From NCBI RefSeq assembly GCF_001905655.1, contig NZ_JMHT01000067.1, forward strand, positions 1-32,408: a stretch of 32,408 nucleotides of DNA, read 5' to 3'. Source of the DNA: Mycobacterium sp. ST-F2 (GTDB taxonomy: Bacteria > Actinomycetota > Actinomycetes > Mycobacteriales > Mycobacteriaceae). How positions within the stretch are numbered: the stretch's first letter is position 1; each line of letters starts with the position of its first letter. The notes under the pieces were generated by a model. The model was not told the origin of the DNA and did no database searches. It saw only the letters and a list, made by a program, of their open reading frames with translations. A program made the translations under genes and the position numbers. Below are positions 27,301-32,408 of this stretch, one piece after another.

Positions 27301-28040
27301 CGGTCCTCGTCGAGTGACTGCAAATCGACCACGTGATTGAGCTTCGCCGCCGCATCGTCAGCCGGGCTCAGCGGCAGACCCTGAGCCTGCACGTTGGCGA
27401 CCGCCCATGTCGATCCGCGGACCTCGACGACCTGACCGGGCTCGGGAAGCGCCGGGGCAGCTGGTGGCACAGGTAATCCTCCGGGTGGTGGCGTTGGCCG
27501 AACAGTATCGCCGTCGACACCGACAACCGCGCGGATGGTGTCCTCAGACACCCCGAAATGCTCAGCGGACTGCTTGATCGCCTCAGCTGTAGCGCTGCGC
27601 TTTTGGGTGGGATCGGCGCTGGAGGTCGCGGCGCTGTAATCCCGTCGGATCTTGTTTCTCTGCCCCGAGGTCAACAGCTCCTCGGGCAGCACCTCCGGTA
27701 GTTCATCGTGGAGCAGGTAGTCGATGGTGTCGTAGGAGATGCCGTACTTTGCTTCAAGCTCGGCGCAGGTGTTGCGCATCGCCCACTCAACGCCGTGCGC
27801 GTCGATCGCCTCTTCAACGGCGCGACGGATCGTTGAACGCTGGCGTGGCGACAGGTGGTCGGCCTCTGACTGCGGTGTCTCCCCCACGCAGCACCACGGT
27901 AGCTGGGGTTCTCGGACATTGTCCGTATTTCTTCGCCGCCGTGGCGCCCCAGCAACTTTCAACAAGTGCGGCAATGATTGTTCGTGGCTGACCGGCTCTC
28001 GCTTCCTGAGGTTGTCGCCCAGTTTCTTTGGATATCTCAC
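24339..28040 (-). CDS. drmD: DrmD, SNF2-family helicase of class 1 DISARM
   Basis: A protein of 1233 residues. The SNF2 motifs are LLADDVGLGKTIEAG (Lys344), LLIVDEAHHV, LFLSATPHNGYPESF, and the C-terminal VLLATDAAGEGIDLQNHCHRLVNFD with RLEQRIGRIDRYGQ. The region after it (about 860-1190) is helical and charged. Before the motor, residues about 60-170 hold two similar helical units (SPRQRSTIRR...ISYDTIDYLL and TSGQRNKIRR...VSEDTIRAVV) that look like duplicated DNA-binding modules. The GTG at 28040 has no ribosome site, so the true start may be further in. Translation could also couple to kwaB, whose stop is 18 bp upstream. It is the first gene of DISARM in canonical class 1 order. Confidence 0.92.
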   Translation of the reverse strand: MRYPKKLGDNLRKREPVSHEQSLPHLLKVAGAPRRRRNTDNVREPQLPWCCVGETPQSEADHLSPRQRSTIRRAVEEAIDAHGVEWAMRNTCAELEAKYGISYDTIDYLLHDELPEVLPEELLTSGQRNKIRRDYSAATSSADPTQKRSATAEAIKQSAEHFGVSEDTIRAVVGVDGDTVRPTPPPGGLPVPPAAPALPEPGQVVEVRGSTWAVANVQAQGLPLSPADDAAAKLNHVVDLQSLDEDRLGEQLSVIWELEVGKTVTPPQGLPEHINPDGFDDPVTLAGFIDAMRWGAVTSADPNRYQAPFWSGVTVEAYQLEPLRRALTSPRTNLLLADDVGLGKTIEAGLVVQELFLRHRARTAVIVCPPSLALKWQDEMRDKFGLQFVIVNSELMAQVRRTHGLHANPFQLYPRVIVSMSWLPQVRCQRLLRDVYAQSKNPKLGKRFAFDLLIVDEAHHVAPSSPSAVASGRGYSVDTQRTVAVRQLADTCEHRLFLSATPHNGYPESFTALMEMIDPRRFSRGALLDSVALKDVTVRRLKRDLKGKGFKDRQVNILDFTPEGSEQEMFSLLDEIVTRSAKQNGTKPGGDIVTMLLKKRFLSSPFAFGMTISHYRDARAGRGLRDDEYDDIFGEGQADEEEGLWEHDEAERLRESKASDPLSAAEPGQLEKLADWGLSYESRPDSRLERLLTFLDAVCRPDGTHWTNERVVVFTEYAHTLGWLQRVLTQRGYADRLAVIEGATPTEDREYIRSQFTADPTEEPVRVLLATDAAGEGIDLQNHCHRLVNFDIPFNPSRLEQRIGRIDRYGQTETPEVFHFVPDDKSSTYAADADFMARIARKIAQVEVDLGSANQVIGDEIQEHFARRKPAKRKAKGLDGNQVIQEALAGGIELNTRLTELERGYDASRADLHLEPQNLRRVVDTALRINHQLPLQPVGDADTDAEVFEMPPLSPAWQDTLKGLATRLKPDVLRPITFDPGAAEGRSDLVYVHLGHPIVQKAQRLLRRSLWSVDSTLNRVTAVVIDDTAESFVAAVTRMVLVGRGGVRLHEEVFLVGVRLRGRRAMAEEKAEHALDHALDGERLTLASRRVRDELCEIWNAPDAPLRARLEESMHARADRRHTRVLEQLDKRRAADIQRARDIFAAFRTNLRESLDLLRSKEAEAEAMLWADEQQKQWRRDIDSMERRLDELDDEEAREIAAIADRYADVKPHTTAAAVVFALTPEDAKGGLR

Positions 28041-28058
28041 TGCGGAGGTGGTGCCGGT

Positions 28059-29060
28059 TTAGCGTCGGGCGCGTGTACCGACGTCCCACGGTGTCGCGGA
28101 GTGCCAGCCCATATAGAGCCTTTCATCGATTAGCTTCAGTACGACGGCAACATCGGCCTTGGCAAGGGCCAAGGTGTCACCCGGCAGCAATCGTTCATGT
28201 TCGAGTCCAACCTCGACCATTTTTTCGCGCAGCTGATCAGCAGTGTACGTCTTTGCCAGGTAGCCACGCTCGTGCAAGCCCCGAAGCTGGCTGGCTACGC
28301 GGACGCTCGACTGGGCGGCATCCTCCAGCACCGCGGCCGACTCGTGGTCTAACGGCAAGGCCTGCACCGCAGCTCCGCTCCACACGGGGATGCGTCCTCG
28401 AAGCACGTCGATGTCGCGGAAGAGTTTCTCGAACGATTCCTTACGCAAGATGGCGATGTGATCAGGCGTGACCACCATGTCGAAGTCCGTGGCGAACATC
28501 AGGATCGGCTCGGTGAGCTGGCGTAGCCCATCTCCGAACTGGGTGAGGACCTTGCCGAGCTGGCCCACCTGATAAGGGTTTCGTTCCTTGAGGAACGCTA
28601 TTCGGCAATCCGGGTCGTCTCCGATCACCACGGCGTAGAACGGGAACGACTGCTTCTTGAGGTCGTCGCGGGTGATCTGATCGGCCGACGCAGCAGCATC
28701 GAGAACCTCGAATACGGCTGGGTCCATCTCGATGATTTGCGGTTCTACCGTGGGGTCGGGAGCGGCCCCCGGGGTGCGTCGGCGGCGACGCGGTTCGGGC
28801 CGGTGCACGACCAGCGTGTCACGCCTTACGAGCACGAACTGTACTTCGGGGTCAAATGCGAGGTCGTCGGAGTAACCCACCGCTGTCCGCCCGGATAATC
28901 TCTCGACGGTTTCCACTGCCAAGGCACGCAGCGTCTCGCGAACATCGGGATGCATCTTGACCCGAAATCCCTTGAACCTGGTCGACATTCGCTTGCCCAG
29001 CAGCAAGGTCATGTCCCCGTTGGGATCCAGGGCGGCCGGATCGAAGGTAGGTTCACTCAT
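28059..29060 (-). CDS. kwaB: KwaB, DUF4868 protein of the Kiwa defence system
   Basis: A protein of 333 residues. The second half has the DUF4868/KwaB pattern: a strand-rich region (YAVVIGDDPDCRIAFLKERNPYQVG), FATDFDMVVTPDHIAILRKESFEKLF, a helical stretch, and the family-like end ADVAVVLKLIDERLYMGWHSATPWDVGTRAR. In Kiwa, the DNA-binding effector KwaB works with the membrane protein KwaA. KwaA senses phage at the envelope and KwaB blocks phage DNA replication and transcription. The start ATG 29060 overlaps the kwaA stop by 8 bp. The stop lies 18 bp before drmD. The residue 1-110 region with a basic linker (RRRRR) is less typical. Recognition is from memory of the family pattern, backed by the membrane partner. 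Confidence 0.75.
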   Translation of the reverse strand: MSEPTFDPAALDPNGDMTLLLGKRMSTRFKGFRVKMHPDVRETLRALAVETVERLSGRTAVGYSDDLAFDPEVQFVLVRRDTLVVHRPEPRRRRRTPGAAPDPTVEPQIIEMDPAVFEVLDAAASADQITRDDLKKQSFPFYAVVIGDDPDCRIAFLKERNPYQVGQLGKVLTQFGDGLRQLTEPILMFATDFDMVVTPDHIAILRKESFEKLFRDIDVLRGRIPVWSGAAVQALPLDHESAAVLEDAAQSSVRVASQLRGLHERGYLAKTYTADQLREKMVEVGLEHERLLPGDTLALAKADVAVVLKLIDERLYMGWHSATPWDVGTRARR

Positions 29061-29577
29061 GGGTGGACGCTGGCACCTCGACCCTTACAGCCGGGTTGAG
29101 CGAAGCGACGCGCAAGACGCTTCCCGGCGCTACTGACCGCGATCTCACGATAATGTGGCCATCCCATCCCCCGTCGGTTCTGACGTGTACCACCCGACGG
29201 CCCAGCAGATACAAGGTCGGGTTGATCTGGGTCATCTCGGATCGGATGTACACGACAGCCAACACCACGAGGAATATCACGTACGCGCAGATATCCCGGA
29301 TCTTCGGCTCGGCGACGGTGACGAACGGCAGCAGATATGTCGCCAGGTAACCGCTGATCTCGGGACCCTTGTCGACGACGCTGGCGACCCTGATCGGATC
29401 CGCTGAGGTCCGGCGAGTGACCACAAATCCGATCCAGACCATGTCGGCGAATCCGATTACGGCGAGAGCTGCGCAGGCAAACTGCAGCCACACCGTCTCG
29501 AATCGGACGGCGAAGAGCACGAACAACAGCGCGAAGGAACCCAGGAACAGACGCAAGCGCCGAAAGTGCTCCGTCAT
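29053..29577 (-). CDS. kwaA: KwaA, membrane protein of the Kiwa defence system
   Basis: A protein of 174 residues with four predicted membrane segments: about 8-24, 31-53, 74-90 and 93-113. The sequence after the last one, SEMTQINPTLYLLGRRVVHV, resembles the INPxLYLxGY end of KwaA proteins. A short cytoplasmic beta-rich tail follows. In Kiwa, KwaA forms a membrane complex that detects phage attachment or injection and releases KwaB activity. The ATG at 29577 has GAGGAAA five bases upstream. It is the first gene of a minus-strand run that continues through kwaB and the whole DISARM operon. Confidence 0.72.
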   Translation of the reverse strand: MTEHFRRLRLFLGSFALLFVLFAVRFETVWLQFACAALAVIGFADMVWIGFVVTRRTSADPIRVASVVDKGPEISGYLATYLLPFVTVAEPKIRDICAYVIFLVVLAVVYIRSEMTQINPTLYLLGRRVVHVRTDGGWDGHIIVRSRSVAPGSVLRVASLNPAVRVEVPASTHE

Positions 29578-29763
29578 CGTGGTTTCCTCGCGTCGAACTA
29601 TCTGTACCGTCGCAGCGTAAGCACGGTGTCGGACATAACCAGCTATCGAGCCGCTGCCTTCGCTGCCGCACGTGGTCGAGCCTTCCTACGTCAAGTGGAA
29701 CTTCGTGGCGCCGCTCACGCCCGCGCCGAAAGACGCGACCCCATCACATTCGAAACGGGAATC

Positions 29764-29793
29764 TTGTCGGACACTGCCGGTATATTTTCCGGT
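29764..29793 (+). promoter_or_regulatory. possible leaderless promoter and operator before the 29794 gene
   Basis: TATATT (29781-29786) fits a -10 box and ends seven bases before ATG 29794, so transcription could begin at the start codon. A direct repeat CCGGTAT occurs at 29777-29783 and 29789-29795, 12 bp apart, across the -10 box and start codon. This would suit a repressor site, perhaps for the Xre-type protein of the same operon. No convincing -35 box was seen at normal spacing. Confidence 0.35.
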
Positions 29794-30414
29794 ATGTTTT
29801 CAGCACCTTACCCCACTGACGAAGAAGTGACCGCCGAACTCGGCGACAAATTTTTGGAATCGCTGGTAGGCGCCGTTCGTGGCGCTCGAGCCGACCTAGC
29901 CGATATGCGGGACTGGCGCCCGGGGTGGTTCCCCACCATGCACGCCCGCTGCCTGTCGAATCTGATCCACGATCGCATCTGGGCGCGGCTCATCGCCCTT
30001 GTCGAAACTGACAACGCAGCCAACGTCATCGAAATTGGCCCCACCCGGGAGATCGCGATCGGCATCCACCTTCGCTTGCGAGTCAAGCGTCACCTCACCA
30101 ACGACCGGATTAGCACTTACCCGACGCGGACCGCGATTGAATTCTGGCGGCAAAGCACCGACACACTGCCGGGCCTCGAAGAGGTTCGCATCGCCGTTGG
30201 ATACCGCTGGGACCGTGAGCTCCGTGAGATTGAAGCACCCGTTGTCTCGTTGCGCGACGGCAAGGATAACGTCATCTGGGCCATCGAATTGAGCGAGCCC
30301 GCCGAGGGCGAGAAGGTGACTTGGAATCCGATCGAGCCGAACCTGCCGACGATCGACCTGGGCGATCTCGCTAGCGAGGTCGATGATGACGAAGGAGAAT
30401 CGAGCACGCCATGA
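29794..30414 (+). CDS. hypothetical protein paired with the Xre/ImmA gene
   Basis: A protein of 206 residues, not recognised. It begins MFSAPYPTDEEVTAELGDKFLESL and has a helical first half (WFPTMHARCLSNLIHDRIWARLIALVE). A strand-rich second half (IEIGPTREIAIGIHLRLRVKRH, then VRIAVGYRWDRELREIEAPVVSL, then VIWAIELSEP) and an acidic end follow. I chose ATG 29794 because a -10-like box precedes it and the sequence further upstream is less protein-like. The open frame itself extends to 29566. It overlaps the Xre/ImmA gene by four bases (ATGA). Pairing with an Xre-ImmA protein is common for toxin-antitoxin or stress modules. This protein could be the effector, or simply a sensor. Confidence 0.65.
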   Translation: MFSAPYPTDEEVTAELGDKFLESLVGAVRGARADLADMRDWRPGWFPTMHARCLSNLIHDRIWARLIALVETDNAANVIEIGPTREIAIGIHLRLRVKRHLTNDRISTYPTRTAIEFWRQSTDTLPGLEEVRIAVGYRWDRELREIEAPVVSLRDGKDNVIWAIELSEPAEGEKVTWNPIEPNLPTIDLGDLASEVDDDEGESSTP

Positions 30415-31454
30415 GCGGATTGGGAGATGTGCTCGCGATCGCCCGGAAGGCGCGGGGGCTCACCCAATCCGAACTCGCCGACATGGTGGGAGCTACGCAA
30501 CCCACCATCAATCGCTACGAGGCCGGTGATCGCGAACCAGAAGCAGAGACAATAGCTGCCCTGGCGAACGCTCTTGGGGTTACCGAGCAGCTCCTTATCC
30601 ATGGCAACCGTTTCCGTGGAGCTTTGGCGGTCGACGCCCACATGCGTCGGCAAAAAACCACCAAAGCCTCCCTATGGCGCCAAATGGAAGCACGGCTGAA
30701 TCTGCTCCGGGTGCACTCGTCGTTCCTCTTCGAGCAGATATCGACCATGAGCGAACAGCACGTCCCAACATTCGATCCAGAAGATGTGCCTGCGCAACAT
30801 GCGGCGCGATTGATTCGCGCGCAGTGGCGGATGCCATTGGGCCCAGTCGTCAACTTGACCCGATGGCTCGAAGGTGCAGGCGTGCTCGTTTTCGAGGAGG
30901 ACTTCGGTACGCATCGGATCGACGGTCTATCGCAATGGGTCGGCGACCACCCCGTGATGCTTGTCAACGCGAACGCCCCGCCAGACCGCAAGCGACTTAC
31001 CAAGGCACACGAACTCGGCCATTTGGTGCTGCACTCGAACATCGCAACAGAGAATATGGAGGGCGAGGCCAACCGCTTCGCCGCTGAATTCTTGATGCCC
31101 CTCGATGAGATACGACCTGAGTTGCGGAAGGTTGATCTCGGCACGCTGGCAGCATTAAAGCGCGAGTGGGGGGTTTCGATGCAAGCCCTCCTCGAACGCG
31201 CCTACGGCCTTAAAACGGTCACAGCTGAGGAGCGGACACGGTTCTACAAGATGATGAACGCTCGTGGCTGGAAGACGAACGAGCCGGGTGGCGAATTCCT
31301 CCCGAGTGAGCGTCCCGAGTTTCCGACACGCATTGGCGACGCGCTCAAGGCAAAGGGATTCACCGAAGAGCGCATTGCGGAGATAGCCGGCGCAGCTTCT
31401 CCGTCGAACAACCCCTTCCAGCCAACACCCACGAACCGACTTCGTGCGCTCTGA
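30411..31454 (+). CDS. Xre-family HTH / ImmA-IrrE metallopeptidase fusion
   Basis: A protein of 347 residues. Residues about 5-60 are a Cro/C1-type helix-turn-helix (ARKARGLTQSELADMVGATQPTINRYEAGDREPEAETIAALANAL). Residues about 140-260 are an ImmA/IrrE peptidase domain with the zinc motif H200-E-L-G-H204 (KAHELGHLVLH) and a third ligand in EANRFAAEFLMP. ImmA cleaves the ICEBs1 repressor and IrrE cleaves DdrO, and fused forms often control toxin-antitoxin or mobile-element genes. It is divergent from the Kiwa-DISARM run, so it could control that promoter, its own, or both. The C-terminal 90 residues are polar and of unknown role. Confidence 0.88.
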   Translation: MSGLGDVLAIARKARGLTQSELADMVGATQPTINRYEAGDREPEAETIAALANALGVTEQLLIHGNRFRGALAVDAHMRRQKTTKASLWRQMEARLNLLRVHSSFLFEQISTMSEQHVPTFDPEDVPAQHAARLIRAQWRMPLGPVVNLTRWLEGAGVLVFEEDFGTHRIDGLSQWVGDHPVMLVNANAPPDRKRLTKAHELGHLVLHSNIATENMEGEANRFAAEFLMPLDEIRPELRKVDLGTLAALKREWGVSMQALLERAYGLKTVTAEERTRFYKMMNARGWKTNEPGGEFLPSERPEFPTRIGDALKAKGFTEERIAEIAGAASPSNNPFQPTPTNRLRAL

Positions 31455-31572
31455 AAGTCGACAGCATCGTGCCCGCCTACTGAGACAAGCCAGCTAGTGT
31501 CCGTGACCCGGTCCCACGGCGCGGACACCTCAAGCGGTCTGCGGCAATCATCGAACACATCGAGATGCTCGG

Positions 31573-31882
31573 CGCTCTCAAGTTTCGCTGGACTTCGTCC
31601 GGCACTCTCAGGTCTTTGTGGACGGAGTTGGTCCACTCCGTCCACGACTACTTGAGAGTGCCCAGCTCGCAGCTACTCCGCGCTGTCAACTATTTCTGGA
31701 TCGGACACCCTGACTCGGGATTGGTTGACGGAAATCCGGGAATGTAGAACCGTCCGAATCTGCCCTGCTTTCCAGAACGATCTCGCTATTTGCCGGCTAG
31801 ACCGCCTATTCCGGGCCGAGTCCGCGACTACCCGGTGGTGCCGGAAACTCTCTGTTCGGACGTCCAGAAATATCCGAGAGTG
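31573..31882. repeat. TnsB-like repeats in both orientations, right copy
   Basis: Plus-strand copies lie at 31573-31593 (CGCTCTCAAGTTTCGCTGGAC), 31603-31623 and 31681-31700 (CGCTGTCAACTATTTCTGGA). Minus-strand copies lie at 31640-31660, 31771-31790 and 31861-31882. They share the pattern C-CT-TCA, a TA-rich core, then CTGGA/GTGGA, as at 1258-1469. The segment 31733-31784 matches 1276-1334 in order and orientation. One-way TnsB sites would be normal for a transposon end. A mixed set suggests two ends side by side or a short non-autonomous element. Confidence 0.5.
31618..31645. terminator. strong hairpin downstream of the Xre/ImmA gene
   Basis: Perfect 11-bp arms GTGGACGGAGT and ACTCCGTCCAC surround a 6-nt loop. 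Outer arms CACTCTCA (31603-31610) and TGAGAGTG (31653-31660) extend the symmetry to 58 bp. It lies 164 bp after the Xre/ImmA stop and lacks a T-tract, so it is a weak terminator candidate. It also coincides with two head-to-head TnsB-like sites, which may be the true reason for the symmetry. Confidence 0.4.
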
Positions 31883-31954
31883 TCAGTTTTCCTCGTGGTC
31901 CCTGAACTTTTGCCGGCCTGACCTCCTTGCAATGTCCGGGCCATTGATCCGAAT

Positions 31955-31974
31955 ATTCGTCACGTGACGTTATG
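31955..31974. other. att-like dyad sequence, right copy
   Basis: ATTCGTCAC followed directly by GTGACGTTATG, so CGTCAC-GTGACG is a perfect 12-bp palindrome. It equals the copy at 1511-1531 apart from one missing T. It marks the right boundary of the 30.4-kb segment holding the recombinase, tns genes and defence genes. Confidence 0.5.
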
Positions 31975-32184
31975 TGCGAGGTGTGGCCGGACGTTTCGGA
32001 TGTGCGAATTTCGCTCTCCGACCATGGTTTTGACAAGTATTCGCCGTCGGCATTCGCCTGGGTTGATTCGCGCTGCCGCCAACTCGATGAGTTGCAAGAG
32101 CAGTCCGCCACGCAGTGCCACATTGGCCGCGGTCGGGCAATCGCTACCGAATGTATTAATTTGACGAGTAGAAAAATTAAATAG
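31972..32184 (+). CDS. possible small or truncated gene at the island edge
   Basis: The open frame begins with the ATG inside the att-like sequence and encodes 70 residues. Codon use looks GC3-biased and coding-like for about 60 codons (SDHGFDKYSPSAFAWVDSRCRQLDELQEQ). It then turns AT-rich and stops. No family is recognised. It could be the front of a host gene whose 5' end abuts the island, later truncated, or a chance frame. Confidence 0.25.
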   Translation: MCEVWPDVSDVRISLSDHGFDKYSPSAFAWVDSRCRQLDELQEQSATQCHIGRGRAIATECINLTSRKIK

Positions 32185-32408
32185 TGTACACCCCCAATAA
32201 ATAATTCGATGCATATGCCAGTGAGCCGGACTAGACTTCGCCTGAATAGATGAACGACCACGAGATTGCGCGAGCGGGCGAGCCGAGACAGGGCTAGCAA
32301 CCCGCACGAGATGAGGCGCTTTCATGCACGCTCACGACTTGGCTCTACCCACGCACCTGGGCCTTGCCCCCATGTAGTGGACACGGGATTTGTGGTTACG
32401 CGGCTACT
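32185..32408. other. non-coding tail of the window
   Basis: No gene could be supported. An AT-rich patch (about 32150-32215) is unlike the rest of the window. The last 35 bases (from TGTAGTGGACACGG at 32374) look like an insertion-sequence end, but only one end is visible, so this is a guess. Confidence 0.3.

Larger units (their letters stand above)
1521..31963. mobile_element. putative mobile defence island, 30.4 kb
   Basis: It is bounded by directly repeated att-like sequences (1511-1531 and 31955-31974). It contains a tyrosine recombinase just inside the left boundary, tnsA-tnsB-tnsC-tniQ, and five defence or defence-like units. These are the Abi-like/AIPR pair, class 1 DISARM, Kiwa, the Xre-ImmA pair, and the orphan antitoxin with the glycosylase-like gene. 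The boundaries are inferred from the repeats. An alternative left boundary for the Tn7-like part lies somewhere in 4181-4976. Confidence 0.45.

Noticed and set aside
31806..32325. Minus-strand frames of 164 and 121 codons at the right edge
   Set aside because: They cross the TnsB-like repeats and the att-like sequence, have mixed composition and match nothing recognisable.
32374..32408. Insertion-sequence end at the window edge
   Set aside because: Only one possible end is present and no transposase is visible, so it is not annotated as a mobile element.

Overview
The window is high-GC DNA with GTG and TTG starts, tightly overlapping genes and several starts that look leaderless. This points to an actinobacterium, probably in the Mycobacteriales (Mycobacterium, Gordonia or Rhodococcus type). 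I saw no core chromosomal gene, tRNA or rRNA. The whole window reads as accessory DNA: Tn7-like transposition modules, a tyrosine recombinase and a large anti-phage payload.

Left edge (1-1137): the tnsA-proximal end of a first Tn7-like element (element A) that runs off the left side. A tnsA gene and the start of a tnsB, which has an in-frame stop, lie on the minus strand. Next to tnsA are three tandem TnsB-type sites and a possible TGT/ACA terminus. From 1138 to 1587 there is no gene, but there is a second set of spaced TnsB-like repeats and an att-like dyad sequence. Then come a tyrosine recombinase (1588-2718), a small protein, a protein of unknown function on the minus strand and an 800-bp gene-poor stretch.

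Centre left (4977-10988): a complete Tn7-like transposition operon, tnsA-tnsB-tnsC-tniQ (element B), followed by a small DUF6907-like protein, an orphan Phd/YefM-type antitoxin and a protein resembling the uracil-DNA glycosylase superfamily. Then come two candidate abortive-infection genes: a protein with an Abi/HEPN-like C-terminus (11029-11883) and an AIPR protein with a nuclease-like N-terminus (11965-13650).

Centre right (13811-29577), all on the minus strand: a complete class 1 DISARM system in canonical order (drmD, drmMI, drmA, drmB, drmC). It is preceded in the same orientation, with only 18 bp between, by a two-gene Kiwa system (kwaA, kwaB). The seven genes overlap or nearly touch and look like one transcription unit. 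Facing away from kwaA is a two-gene unit (29794-31454): an unrecognised protein and a Xre-HTH/ImmA-type metallopeptidase fusion, a plausible regulator.

Right edge (31455-32408): gene-poor DNA with TnsB-like repeats in both orientations, a strong hairpin, and a second copy of the att-like sequence found at 1511-1531. The two copies bracket about 30.4 kb holding the recombinase, the Tn7-like genes and all defence genes. Either this is one mobile defence island with boundaries near 1520 and 31963, or it is a stack of related Tn7-like insertions at one preferred site. The sequence alone does not decide between these.
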